Made by a program: the position numbers and the translations under genes
In this document: piece by piece, positions 53,820 through 62,809 of the stretch
Layout: each line of letters begins with the position of its first letter
Numbering within the stretch: the stretch's first letter is position 1
Assembly: GCF_019711355.1 (NCBI RefSeq)
Contig: NZ_CP081297.1
Location: 2,679,957 to 2,743,956, forward strand
Length of the DNA: 64,000 nucleotides
Source: Qipengyuania psychrotolerans
GTDB lineage: Bacteria; Pseudomonadota; Alphaproteobacteria; Sphingomonadales; Sphingomonadaceae
Direction of reading: 5' to 3'
The notes under the pieces: generated by a model
Told to the model about the DNA's origin: nothing
What the model saw: the letters and a program-made list of their open reading frames with translations, nothing else
The model's database searches: none

Positions 53820-55115
53820 ATGAGCTTTCCTTGGGCACGCGAATATAATCCGAGCAACGGTTTCACCCGTTTCCTCGACGAGAAGCTTCCGCTTCCGCGC
53901 CTCATGTACAACGCGGTTGGTGCCGGTTACCCGGTCCCGCGCAACCTCAGCTACTTCTGGAATTTCGGCGTCCTCGCCGGGTTCTTCCTGGTGGTGCAGA
54001 TCGTCACCGGTGTAGTCCTTGCGATGCACTATGCGGCAAACGCACAGGTGGCTTTCGCAACGACCGAACACATCATGCGCGACGTCAACTGGGGCTGGCT
54101 CATGCGCTATGCCCACGCCAACGGTGCCAGCTTCTTCTTTATCGTCGTCTACCTGCACATCTTCCGCGGCTTCTTCTACAGTTCGTACAAGGCCCCGCGC
54201 GAAATGATCTGGCTGCTCGGCGTCACGATCTTCCTGCTGATGATGGCAACTGCCTTCATGGGCTACGTCCTTCCCTGGGGCCAGATGAGCTTCTGGGGCG
54301 CGAAGGTCATCACCGGCCTGTTCGGTGCGATCCCGCTGGTGGGCGAGCCGATCCAGGTATGGCTGCTCGGTGGCTTTGCTCCCGATAATGCTGCCCTGAA
54401 CCGCTTCTTCAGCCTTCACTTCCTGCTGCCCTTCGTGATTGCAGGCGTTGTGATCCTGCACATCTGGGCTCTGCACATCCCGGGTTCCTCGAACCCGACG
54501 GGCGTCGAAATCAAGACCGAGAGCGATACCGTGCCCTTCCACCCGTACTACACGGCGAAGGACGGCTTCGGACTGGGCGTTGCACTGCTGCTGTTTTTTG
54601 CGATGGTGTTCTTCCTGCCGAATGCGCTCGGACACCCGGACAACTATATCGAAGCGAACCCGCTTTCGACCCCGGCGCACATCGTCCCTGAATGGTATTT
54701 CTGGCCGTTCTACGCGATCTTGCGCGCCTTCACGGTGGACTTCTTGTTCGTTCCGGCGAAGCTGATGGGCGTAATCGCGATGTTTGCGTCGATCCTGCTG
54801 TGGTTCTTCCTGCCCTGGCTCGACAAATCGCCGGTTCGCAGCGGCCACTATCGTCCGCTGTTCCGCAAGATCTTCTGGTTTGGCCTGATCCCCGCGATGA
54901 TCGTTCTGTTCATCTGCGGCGGTGCACCGGCTGAAGAGCCCTATGTGATGCTCAGCCAGATCGCGACGGCCTATTACTTCCTCCACTTCCTGGTGATCCT
55001 CCCGATCGTCAGCAGCGTGGAGAAGCCGGAGCCGTTGCCATATTCGATCACCGAAGCCGTGCTCGGCTCGGACAAGAAGGCCGTCCTCGGCGAAAACACG
55101 ACGCCGGCCGTCTAA
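53820..55115 (+). CDS. petB: Cytochrome b of the bc1 complex
   Basis: A 431-residue protein with eight helices and the two bis-His heme sites: [40 protein letters not shown] and [20 protein letters not shown]. The Qo-site [15 protein letters not shown] is present. It is the full-length (not split) cytochrome b of alphaproteobacteria and mitochondria. Confidence 0.97.
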   Translation: MSFPWAREYNPSNGFTRFLDEKLPLPRLMYNAVGAGYPVPRNLSYFWNFGVLAGFFLVVQIVTGVVLAMHYAANAQVAFATTEHIMRDVNWGWLMRYAHANGASFFFIVVYLHIFRGFFYSSYKAPREMIWLLGVTIFLLMMATAFMGYVLPWGQMSFWGAKVITGLFGAIPLVGEPIQVWLLGGFAPDNAALNRFFSLHFLLPFVIAGVVILHIWALHIPGSSNPTGVEIKTESDTVPFHPYYTAKDGFGLGVALLLFFAMVFFLPNALGHPDNYIEANPLSTPAHIVPEWYFWPFYAILRAFTVDFLFVPAKLMGVIAMFASILLWFFLPWLDKSPVRSGHYRPLFRKIFWFGLIPAMIVLFICGGAPAEEPYVMLSQIATAYYFLHFLVILPIVSSVEKPEPLPYSITEAVLGSDKKAVLGENTTPAV

Positions 55116-55133
55116 GCGAGTACGAGAAAGAAC

Positions 55134-55985
55134 ATGACCAAACTTCTTAGCATTCGCCTGGTTGCCATCCTTGTCGGCCTCGGCTTCGCCGCTGCCGCAC
55201 TCTGGGCGCTTGCCGTCGGCATCTACGCCTTCGCAACCGAAGAGCCGGCTGGGCACCTGCCTTACGAAAAGCCGATGGATATCGCCTATTCGTTCGACGG
55301 TCCTTTCGGCACTTGGGACAAGGCCCAGCTTCAGCGCGGCCTGAAAGTCTATGACGAAGTGTGCGCAGCTTGTCACAGCCTCAAGTTCGTGGCTTTCCGC
55401 GATCTGGAACAGCTCGGTTACGATGAAGGCCAGATCAAGGCCTACGCCGCTGCCAAGCAGGTTCCCGGAATCGACCCGAATACCGGTGAAGCGTCCATGC
55501 GTCCCGGCTTGCCGACGGATTATTTCCCGTCGCCTTATCCCAATGCGGTTGCTGCCGCTGCGGCCAACAACAACGCGATCCCGCCGGATCTCTCGCTGAT
55601 GACCAAGGCGCGCGGAGACGGCACGAATTATGTCGCGTCGTTGCTGATGGGCTATCAGGCACCTTCGGCAGAACTGCTTGCAGAACATCCCGAAGCAGCG
55701 CCTGGACCGGGCCTGCATCACAACCCTTACTTCCCGAATCTCAACCTCGCCATGGCACCTCCGCTCACGACAGATGGCCAGGTCACTTTCGATGACGGGA
55801 CAGAAGCGACGATTGAACAGATGTCCACCGACGTCGCCGCCTTCCTCGCCTGGACCGCAGAGCCGACCATGGTGAAACGCAAGCAGACGGGTTGGCCAGT
55901 CCTGATCTTCCTCCTGTTTGCCACGATCCTTGCCTATATGTCGAAGCAACAGATCTGGTCGGCGGTGAAGCCCAAGAAGCGCTAA
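55134..55985 (+). CDS. petC: Cytochrome c1
   Basis: A 283-residue subunit. It has an N-terminal signal/anchor (about 8-30), the heme-binding CAACHSLKF (about residues 77-81), the likely Met ligand in FPNLNLAMAPPL, and a C-terminal membrane helix (about 255-272) ending WSAVKPKKR. It passes electrons from the Rieske centre to cytochrome c. A terminator follows. Confidence 0.97.
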   Translation: MTKLLSIRLVAILVGLGFAAAALWALAVGIYAFATEEPAGHLPYEKPMDIAYSFDGPFGTWDKAQLQRGLKVYDEVCAACHSLKFVAFRDLEQLGYDEGQIKAYAAAKQVPGIDPNTGEASMRPGLPTDYFPSPYPNAVAAAAANNNAIPPDLSLMTKARGDGTNYVASLLMGYQAPSAELLAEHPEAAPGPGLHHNPYFPNLNLAMAPPLTTDGQVTFDDGTEATIEQMSTDVAAFLAWTAEPTMVKRKQTGWPVLIFLLFATILAYMSKQQIWSAVKPKKR

Positions 55986-56011
55986 AAGCCTGCCAGCTTG
56001 TACAAAGTACC

Positions 56012-56054
56012 GAACGCCCCTCCATCCATTCGATGTGAGGGGCGTTCTTCGTTT
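56012..56054 (+). terminator. Rho-independent terminator of petABC
   Basis: A perfect 11-bp stem, GAACGCCCCTC (56012-56022) and GAGGGGCGTTC (56037-56047), with a 14-base loop, then TTCGTTT. Confidence 0.85.
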
Positions 56055-56062
56055 CAGGGAGA

Positions 56063-56608
56063 ATGGACGAGATGACACCGGATGAACTCAAGTCGCTGGT
56101 GCGGACCATTCCCGACTTCCCCAAATCGGGCATACAGTTTCGTGATATCACCACGCTCATCGGACATGGTGAAGGCTTCAGGGCGAGCGTTGCGTGGCTC
56201 GCTGACCGCGTCTCGCAAAGCGGTGCGGACGCTATCGCGGGCATGGAGGCGCGCGGATTCATTTTCGGGGCGGCAGTTGCATCGGCGCTAACGCTGCCGT
56301 TCATCCCGATCCGCAAGCCCGGCAAGCTTCCCATCGAGACCATCGGCGTCGACTATGCGCTGGAATACGGTAGCGACCGCCTGGAAATGGACCCCGGCTG
56401 CATCGCGGCAGGCACTACGGTGGCGATTGTCGACGATTTGCTCGCCACCGGGGGCACCGCCTGTGCCGCGACCGAACTGCTGCGCAAGGCAGGCGCGCGG
56501 GTCGAAACGGCGACTTTCGTTATCGACCTTCCCGACCTTGGTGGAGGCACTCGCCTCGAGGGCTGCGATGTGCGCGTCGATGCCTTGATGCAATTCGAGG
56601 GTGATTGA
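56063..56608 (+). CDS. apt: Adenine phosphoribosyltransferase
   Basis: Purine salvage enzyme, adenine plus PRPP to AMP, 181 residues. Motifs are RTIPDFPKSGIQFRDITTLI near the N-terminus, GMEARGFIFGAAVA, IRKPGKLP and the PRPP loop VAIVDDLLATGGTACAATEL. AGGGAGA lies just before ATG 56063; a second ATG four codons in is possible. Confidence 0.96.
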   Translation: MDEMTPDELKSLVRTIPDFPKSGIQFRDITTLIGHGEGFRASVAWLADRVSQSGADAIAGMEARGFIFGAAVASALTLPFIPIRKPGKLPIETIGVDYALEYGSDRLEMDPGCIAAGTTVAIVDDLLATGGTACAATELLRKAGARVETATFVIDLPDLGGGTRLEGCDVRVDALMQFEGD

Positions 56609-56701
56609 CTGCAAATTATTGCCAGACTTGGATATAGTTCGGATTTCGGGCATTGGGACCGAGTGGCCTTCGCCTGAAGGCCCGCTGAATTTGCGAGGGG
56701 C

Positions 56702-58555
56702 ATGGAACAGACACTAGTCATAGCCTTGGTAGGCATCCTTGGGATTGGCGCGCAGTGGCTTGCGTGGCGAACCGGGCTGCCCGCCATCGTACTCATGCTC
56801 ATCGCGGGCTTTCTCGCCGGGCCGGTGTTCGGGATTTTCGATCCCGAGCATGCGTTTGGCGAACTTCTCGAACCGATGGTCGCGGTAGGCGTTGCGCTCA
56901 TCCTGTTTGAAGGCGGGCTGAGCCTCGATTTCAGGGAACTGCGACATACCGGCAGCGCGGTCATGCGGCTGGCCACGGTCGGGGTGGCACTGGGCTGGCT
57001 GCTCGGCGCCTTGGCCGGGATTTACATCGCCGGTCTCGCTCCCGAAGTGGCGATCCTGTTTGGCGGCATCCTTGTCGTGACCGGTCCGACCGTGGTCATT
57101 CCCCTCCTGCGGCAAAGTTCGGTCCAGTCGCGGCCAGCTTCGATCCTGAAATGGGAATCGATCGTCAACGACCCGACCGGCGCTTTGTGTGCGGTCATCG
57201 CGTATGAGTATTTCCGCAAGATTGCTGAACAACCCGGCGCTTCGCTATTCGAAGTCGTACCTCCCCTCATCATCGCGGCGATTCTCGCCGGCCTGATCGG
57301 CTATGTGGCCGCGCTCGCGATCGCGTGGGCATTCCCGCGCGGTGCCGTGCCCGAATATCTCAAGGTTCCGGTACTGCTGACCGCCGTGGTCGGCGTATTC
57401 GTGGTTTCAAACCTGATCGAGCACGAGGCTGGCCTCGTTGCTGTGACCGTGATGGGCGTCGCGCTCGCCAACATGAACGTGTCGAGCCTGCGCTCGATCC
57501 ATCCGTTCAAGGAGAACATAGCCGTTCTCCTCGTCTCCGGCATCTTTATCCTGCTGTCTGCCTCGCTCAGAATAGAGGACATCCAGTACATCAACTGGCA
57601 GATTGCACTGTTCCTGCTGGCACTGCTGTTCGTGGTGCGCCCGGCGACGATCCTGATCAGCCTGCTCGGCACGAACATCCCGTGGAACGAGCGCCTGTTC
57701 CTTGGCTGGATCGCTCCGCGCGGTATCGTACTCGTGGCGATTTCGGGCCTGTTCGCTTTGCGCCTGTCGGACCTCGGGTTTGCGGATGGGAATCTACTGA
57801 TCGGCCTGAGTTTCGCCGTGGTGGTGGTAACCATCGTGGCACACGGGTTCACCATCGACATCGTAGCCAAGCTCCTCAAGGTGAAGGGCGCGACAAGGCC
57901 CGGCATCCTGATCGTCGGAAGCACGCCCTGGACCATCTCACTTGCGGAACAGGTCCAGGAGATGAAAGCGCCGGTGCTGATCGTAGACCCCAGCTGGCAA
58001 CGCCTCGCCCTTGCCCGTCAGAAGGGCATTCCGTTCTATCACGGAGAAATCCTGAACGAAGCGACCGAGCACAATCTGGAGCTCGCGCCCTACCAGAACC
58101 TGGTGGCTGCAACTGAAAACGAGGCATACAACGCGCTGGTCTGCAATGAATTTGCGCACGAGATTGGCCGCGATTCGGTGTTCCAGCTGGGCGAAGCCGC
58201 CCAATCGGACGATCGCCATTCGCTGCCCGAAAGCCTGCGCGGCCGTGCGCTGTTCGAATCCGGTTTCGGCGTGGAAGACGTGTCGGAGCGGCAGCGCCAA
58301 GGTTGGATTTTCCGCAAGACCAAGCTGTCGGATGAATTTGATTTCGAAGATGCTCGGGAACGCTTGCCCGATGCTGCGAACATGTTGCTGCTGACCCGCC
58401 GCGACGGGACAATCCGCTTCTTTACCCACGCCGCGCGCCCCGAACCGCGCGCGGGTGACACCATCCTCAGCTTCCTGCCGCCGCAGACGCGTACCGCCGA
58501 AGAAAACGCCGCGCGCAAGAAGCCTGGGAAGAAACAAGGGATCGAACCGGCATGA
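56702..58555 (+). CDS. CPA1-type cation/proton antiporter with TrkA-N-like domain
   Basis: A 617-residue protein: NhaP2/KefB-like membrane domain (about 1-395, 12 or so helices) with GGLSLDFRELRHTGSAVMRL, VTGPTVVIPLLRQSSVQS, SIVNDPTGALCAVIAYEY (the ND pair of electrogenic or pH-sensing antiporters) and WIAPRGIVLVAISGLFAL; then a TrkA-N/RCK-like domain (about 400-510, ILIVGSTPWTISLAEQVQ) and a Lys/Arg-rich end. The ion (Na or K) cannot be told. It overlaps an OmpA lipoprotein gene by ATGA. Confidence 0.9.
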   Translation: MEQTLVIALVGILGIGAQWLAWRTGLPAIVLMLIAGFLAGPVFGIFDPEHAFGELLEPMVAVGVALILFEGGLSLDFRELRHTGSAVMRLATVGVALGWLLGALAGIYIAGLAPEVAILFGGILVVTGPTVVIPLLRQSSVQSRPASILKWESIVNDPTGALCAVIAYEYFRKIAEQPGASLFEVVPPLIIAAILAGLIGYVAALAIAWAFPRGAVPEYLKVPVLLTAVVGVFVVSNLIEHEAGLVAVTVMGVALANMNVSSLRSIHPFKENIAVLLVSGIFILLSASLRIEDIQYINWQIALFLLALLFVVRPATILISLLGTNIPWNERLFLGWIAPRGIVLVAISGLFALRLSDLGFADGNLLIGLSFAVVVVTIVAHGFTIDIVAKLLKVKGATRPGILIVGSTPWTISLAEQVQEMKAPVLIVDPSWQRLALARQKGIPFYHGEILNEATEHNLELAPYQNLVAATENEAYNALVCNEFAHEIGRDSVFQLGEAAQSDDRHSLPESLRGRALFESGFGVEDVSERQRQGWIFRKTKLSDEFDFEDARERLPDAANMLLLTRRDGTIRFFTHAARPEPRAGDTILSFLPPQTRTAEENAARKKPGKKQGIEPA

Positions 58556-59178
58556 ACCGGAAAATGAAGACACTGACGAAAGCGCTGGCCATCGGCTTGG
58601 GCGTGACCTCCCTTGCCTCGTGTGGCCGCGAACCCGCGCCTGAACCAACGCCTACGCCTACAGATAGTCCGCGCTCGATCTTCGAGGGCGAGGGGGTCAC
58701 CACAGAAACGCCCGCACCCGTGCTTCCGCCGTTAGAGACGACCCTGGGTTTTCCCGACGGGACTAGCGATTTGACAGAGTCTGCGCGGGCGGAACTCGCA
58801 ACGGTCCTGAGATCGGCGCAATTCGCCGACGGTGGCCGAATAATCTTGCGCGGGCACTCTGATTCAGCCGGGAGCGACACTTCCAACCTCGAGGCGTCTC
58901 GGGAGCGCGCCGAAGCGGTGCGCGATTTCCTTGTCGAAAACGGTGTTTCTCCAGAGCGGATCGAAATCATCGCATTTGGCGAACAAAATCCGGTTCAGCC
59001 GAACGCTCTTCCCGATGGCAAGCCGAACGAATCGGGGCGCGCTGCCAATCGGCGGGTGGATTTGGTCGTGCAAACGGGTGCGATCTTGCAAGATGACGGG
59101 CGCAAGCCCACTTTGATCGAAGCAATTTCCGAGGGTCAGACCGAGGCAGACGAAGAATCCGAACCAGCCAGCGAATGA
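58552..59178 (+). CDS. OmpA-family lipoprotein coupled to the antiporter
   Basis: A 208-residue lipoprotein: lipobox LASC (Cys about 24), a Pro/Thr linker (PAPEPTPTPTDSP), and an OmpA domain (about 60-170) with ILRGHSDSAGSDTSNLEASR, ERAEAVRDFLVENGVSPERI (peptidoglycan-binding) and GRAANRRVDLVVQ. An acidic tail follows. It is translationally coupled to the antiporter, an unusual partner for this family. Confidence 0.9.
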   Translation: MNRKMKTLTKALAIGLGVTSLASCGREPAPEPTPTPTDSPRSIFEGEGVTTETPAPVLPPLETTLGFPDGTSDLTESARAELATVLRSAQFADGGRIILRGHSDSAGSDTSNLEASRERAEAVRDFLVENGVSPERIEIIAFGEQNPVQPNALPDGKPNESGRAANRRVDLVVQTGAILQDDGRKPTLIEAISEGQTEADEESEPASE

Positions 59179-59234
59179 CCTGTTGACGAAGACAGCATCG
59201 CGGTGGCATCTGCCCATCCGCCCAACCGATATGA

Positions 59235-59308
59235 GCGGGTATAGCATAGTGGTAATGCTCTAGCCTTCCAAGCTAGCTAGAGGGGTTCGATTCCCCTTAC
59301 CCGCTCCA
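59235..59308 (+). tRNA. tRNA-Gly (TCC anticodon)
   Basis: A 74-base cloverleaf with encoded CCA. The acceptor GCGGGTA pairs with TACCCGC. The anticodon stem CTAGC/GCTAG carries loop CTTCCAA (anticodon TCC, reading GGA/GGG). The T arm is AGGGG/CCCCT with TTCGATT. Confidence 0.97.
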
Positions 59309-59334
59309 ATCGGCAGATGCGCGGCCAAGCCTGC

Positions 59335-60186
59335 CTAGCGGATTGCCATATTATCTATCAGGCGGGTCCCGCCGATACGTGCCGCTACGAAAAGTCGGGC
59401 GTTCCCGTTGTCGCTCGATAGCGGTTTCAGATTATCGGCATCGCGCACTTCGGCATAATCCACGCTGTCAAAACCTGACACCTTCAGCGTCTCGCGCAAA
59501 TTACCCAGTGCACGCTGGGTGTCGCCGCCGCCAGCCAGGACCGCGATCGCATCTTTCATCGCTTTTGGAAGCGCCGCGGCATTGCTGCGCTGTTCGGGCG
59601 AAAGATACGCATTGCGGCTGCTCATCGCGAGGCCGTCAGCCTCGCGGACGATCGGCACTCCGTGGATCGTATCCACCGATGGCATCGAGAGATCGAGATC
59701 ACGCGCCATTCGGCGGATGACGGCGAGTTGCTGCCAGTCTTTCTCTCCGAAAAATGCCATGTCGGGCAGAACCTGGTTGAACAGTTTGCACACGACGGTG
59801 GCGACACCATCGAAATGGCCGGGCCGGTCCCCTCCGCAAAGGCCTTCGCTGACCACCGCAACGGAAATATTGGTCGCATAGCCCTCGGGGTAGACTTCTT
59901 GCGGCGGGGGCGCCCACAGCAGCGAGGTGCCTTCGGTTTCGAGCAGTTCGGAATCGCGGGCAAGCTGACGCGGATAGGCATCCAGATCCTCTCCCTCGCC
60001 AAATTGGCGCGGGTTGACGAAGATGGACGCGACCACATGGTCCGCAGCCTCTTTCGCCTGCCTGACAAGAGTGAGGTGCCCTTCATGCAGCGCCCCCATC
60101 GTGGGGACGAGCGCAATCGTGCCGCCGCCAGAACGCAGTTCTGCAACCGCGCTCCTCAACACTTCCAGTTCACGGGCCGTTTGCAC
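59335..60186 (-). CDS. panC: Pantothenate synthetase
   Basis: ATP-dependent joining of pantoate and beta-alanine, 283 residues. Motifs are VPTMGALHEGHLTLVRQAK (HxGH-type), VVASIFVNPRQFGEGEDLDA, FFGEKDWQQLAVIRRM, GVPIVREADGLAMSSRN and a C-terminal beta domain with DSVDYAEVRDADNL. The gene is alone on the minus strand between tRNA-Gly and mipZ. Confidence 0.96.
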   Translation of the reverse strand: MQTARELEVLRSAVAELRSGGGTIALVPTMGALHEGHLTLVRQAKEAADHVVASIFVNPRQFGEGEDLDAYPRQLARDSELLETEGTSLLWAPPPQEVYPEGYATNISVAVVSEGLCGGDRPGHFDGVATVVCKLFNQVLPDMAFFGEKDWQQLAVIRRMARDLDLSMPSVDTIHGVPIVREADGLAMSSRNAYLSPEQRSNAAALPKAMKDAIAVLAGGGDTQRALGNLRETLKVSGFDSVDYAEVRDADNLKPLSSDNGNARLFVAARIGGTRLIDNMAIR

Positions 60187-60275
60187 CTATCTATCCCCTT
60201 GGATATGGACCGGGTTCCAATGCTCTAGCGCCCTGTACGGGACTGCATCAACCATTTGCGAGTATCATCAGCCAA

Positions 60276-61088
60276 GTGTCCCAAACCTCTCCCCACTGGA
60301 TTACCCTTGCGAACGAGAAGGGCGGCACCGGCAAGTCGACCACTGCCGTCCACATCGCCGTTGCGCTGGCCTATCGCGGCGCTGATGTGGTCGCGTTCGA
60401 TCTCGACCATCGCCAACGCACTATGTGCCGCTATTTCGAGAACCGTGCCGAAACCGCTGCGCGCCGGGCAATCGAATTACCGACTGTGCGTTGCCACACC
60501 ATCGAAGATATGGACGAAGAGGCTTTCGGACCTTTCGTCGAAGAACACGCCGCCGGCGCGGATTTCATCGTCGTCGACACTCCGGGCCGCGATGACCCCT
60601 TGGCGCGCTATGCCGCGACGCAGGCCGATACTCTGGTCACGCCGATGAACGACAGTTTCGTCGACTTCGACCTGATCGGGCAGGTTGAAGGCGAAACATT
60701 CAAGGTCAAGAAACTGTCCTTCTATGCGGAATTGATCTGGGAAGCCCGCATCAAGCGGGGCCGGGCGCAGATCGAACAGCAGCGAGATCCGATGGACTGG
60801 ATCGTCGTGCGCAATCGCACGGGACACACCGAAGCTCGCAATATGGCGCGCATCGAACAGGCATTGGCGGAAATGTCCAAGCGCGTAGGATTCCGTACTG
60901 CCAAGGGTCTGTCGGAACGCGTAATCTACCGCGAACTGTTTCCTTCGGGACTGACTCTGCTCGACAAGGGGCATCTTGGCGATCTGGGCACGAGTCATTT
61001 GGTCGCGCGGCAGGAATTACGCAGTCTTGTTGCAGCGCTTCGGTTACCCGGCGGCGCTAATCCAGCAAAAGAGGAAGCCGCCCAGTGA
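60276..61088 (+). CDS. mipZ: Division-plane positioning ATPase MipZ
   Basis: ParA/MinD-superfamily ATPase of 270 residues. In Caulobacter, MipZ forms a gradient from ParB at the poles and inhibits FtsZ. It has the deviant Walker A NEKGGTGKSTTAVHIAVALA, AFDLDHRQRTMCRYFENR (MipZ-specific), VDTPGRDDPLARYAAT and PMNDSFVDFDLIGQVEGE. GTG 60276 is the start. Its stop overlaps the GTG of the next gene, a membrane J protein. Confidence 0.95.
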   Translation: MSQTSPHWITLANEKGGTGKSTTAVHIAVALAYRGADVVAFDLDHRQRTMCRYFENRAETAARRAIELPTVRCHTIEDMDEEAFGPFVEEHAAGADFIVVDTPGRDDPLARYAATQADTLVTPMNDSFVDFDLIGQVEGETFKVKKLSFYAELIWEARIKRGRAQIEQQRDPMDWIVVRNRTGHTEARNMARIEQALAEMSKRVGFRTAKGLSERVIYRELFPSGLTLLDKGHLGDLGTSHLVARQELRSLVAALRLPGGANPAKEEAAQ

Positions 61089-61393
61089 TCAAGTTTCTGC
61101 TTATTGTGGGCGCCCTGTCAATCCTGTGCCGTTGGGCTCTTGGCAAATGGCCTTGGGCTTATCTGAGCGCACAACCCACGCGTGAACAGGCGCTGTTCCG
61201 TGCTCGCAAGCTGCTGAACGTATCGGCCCGTGCGGATCACCGTGAGGTGCGCGATGCGCACCGCCGGATGGCGGCTTTGCTCCACCCCGACAAGGGCGGC
61301 GACAAGGCGCAGATGCAAGAACTCAATGCCGCCCGCGATATGCTATTGAATGAACTCCCTTACGAAGCCCCGGAGCCCCGCGATGAGCCATGA
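61085..61393 (+). CDS. Membrane-anchored J protein, Tim14/Pam18-like
   Basis: A 102-residue protein with one N-terminal helix (about 3-20) and a C-terminal J domain (about 40-95): ARKLLNVSARADHREVRDAH followed by RRMAALLHPDKGGDKAQMQE. HPDKGG and the topology (one helix, then a short J domain) match mitochondrial Tim14/Pam18 better than DnaJ. A DnaK-stimulating role at the inner membrane is inferred. It overlaps mipZ (GTGA) and the phosphomannomutase gene (11 bases). Confidence 0.85.
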   Translation: MIKFLLIVGALSILCRWALGKWPWAYLSAQPTREQALFRARKLLNVSARADHREVRDAHRRMAALLHPDKGGDKAQMQELNAARDMLLNELPYEAPEPRDEP

Positions 61394-62786
61394 ATTCGAC
61401 CCCACAGTACTGCGCGAATACGATATCCGCGGCATTATCGGCGAAACTCTGGGCGCCGACGATGCGCGCGCGATCGGTCGCACATTCGGCTCCATGCTGC
61501 TTGCCGAAGGCGCCAGCCGGGTGGCCGTTGGCTATGATGGCCGGGTCAGTTCACCCATGCTCGAACATGCGCTGGTCGAAGGGCTGACGGCGGCAGGTTG
61601 CGATGTGCTGCGCGTTGGGATGAGCGCGACGCCGATGCTATATTATGCCGAAGCAAGTGACCGCGATGTGGATGGCGGCATCCAGATAACCGGCAGCCAC
61701 AATCCCCCCAATTACAACGGCTTCAAGATGGTATTCCAGGGCCGCCCGTTTTTCGGCGCTGACATCCAGGAATTGGGACGTCTTTCCGCTGCGGGCGAGT
61801 GGGCGGATGGCGCCGGAGAGGTCGATGAACGTGACATCATGGACGAATACATCGGCCGGATCGTAACCGCGCTCGGCGGGATCGATGCCGAGCTCCTCGA
61901 AGGGATCCGCGTGGGCTGGGACGCCGGAAATGGCGCTGCAGGCCCTGCGCTCGAAAAGCTGGTCGCCAGGCTGCCTGGCGAACATCACGTCCTGTTTACC
62001 GAAGTCGATGGAAATTTCCCCAATCATCATCCTGACCCTACTGTCGAGGAAAACCTTGCCGATTTGAAAAACCTCGTCTCCGCAAAAACCCTCGATTTCG
62101 GAGTGGCTTTCGACGGTGACGGAGACCGGATCGGTGCGATCGACGGTGAAGGCCGGGTGATCTGGGGCGATCAGCTGCTGATGATCTATGCCGAGGACCT
62201 GCTCAAGACGATGCCGGGCGCCACGATTATCGCCGATGTGAAGGCCAGCCGTGCCCTTTTCGATCATGTCGCCGCGTGCGGCGGACAGCCCCTGATGTGG
62301 AAGACAGGCCATTCGCTAATCAAGTCCAAAATGAAGGAAACTGGTTCGCCGCTGGCCGGTGAAATGAGCGGTCACGTATTCTTTGCAGACGAATATTATG
62401 GATTCGACGATGCGCTCTATGCCGGCGTTCGCCTGATCGCGGCATCGGCGCGCCTGGGGCGGTCAGTCACGCAGCTGCGCAGCGATATGCCGCAGATGAT
62501 CAATACGCCGGAGCTGCGCTTTCAGGTCGACGAGAGCCGCAAGTTTGCAGCCATCGCAGAGGTCGAGAAGCGTCTCGCTGACAGTCCGTACGAAGTGAAC
62601 GGCACGGACGGGGTTCGGGTCAATACGCCGGACGGCTGGTGGCTGCTGCGCGCCTCGAACACGCAGGATGTGCTGGTTGCGCGCGCGGAAAGCGACACCG
62701 AGGAAGGTTTGAAGCGCCTGGTAGCCCAGATCGATGAACAGCTCAGGCTGTCCAGTCTGGAACGCGGTGAAAGCGTAGGACACTGA
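61383..62786 (+). CDS. Phosphomannomutase/phosphoglucomutase
   Basis: Alpha-D-phosphohexomutase of 467 residues, AlgC/ManB type. Motifs are LREYDIRGIIGETLG, the phosphoserine loop QITGSHNPPNYNGFK, the metal-binding FDGDGDRIG, GEMSGHVFFADEYYGFDDAL (sugar recognition) and VNTPDGWWLLRASNTQD (phosphate binding). It supplies mannose-1-P or glucose-1-P; GDP-mannose could feed gmd/fcl. ATG 61383 is inside the end of the previous gene. Confidence 0.94.
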   Translation: MSHEFDPTVLREYDIRGIIGETLGADDARAIGRTFGSMLLAEGASRVAVGYDGRVSSPMLEHALVEGLTAAGCDVLRVGMSATPMLYYAEASDRDVDGGIQITGSHNPPNYNGFKMVFQGRPFFGADIQELGRLSAAGEWADGAGEVDERDIMDEYIGRIVTALGGIDAELLEGIRVGWDAGNGAAGPALEKLVARLPGEHHVLFTEVDGNFPNHHPDPTVEENLADLKNLVSAKTLDFGVAFDGDGDRIGAIDGEGRVIWGDQLLMIYAEDLLKTMPGATIIADVKASRALFDHVAACGGQPLMWKTGHSLIKSKMKETGSPLAGEMSGHVFFADEYYGFDDALYAGVRLIAASARLGRSVTQLRSDMPQMINTPELRFQVDESRKFAAIAEVEKRLADSPYEVNGTDGVRVNTPDGWWLLRASNTQDVLVARAESDTEEGLKRLVAQIDEQLRLSSLERGESVGH

Positions 62787-62809
62787 ATTCGAAGTTGGAG
62801 GGTCGTATT

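Noticed and set aside
53784..56078. A 764-codon open frame on the minus strand, antisense to petB and petC
   Set aside because: The plus strand encodes unmistakable cytochrome b and c1 with all heme ligands. The antisense frame is low-complexity His/Arg/Glu sequence with no domain, an effect of GC-rich codon bias.
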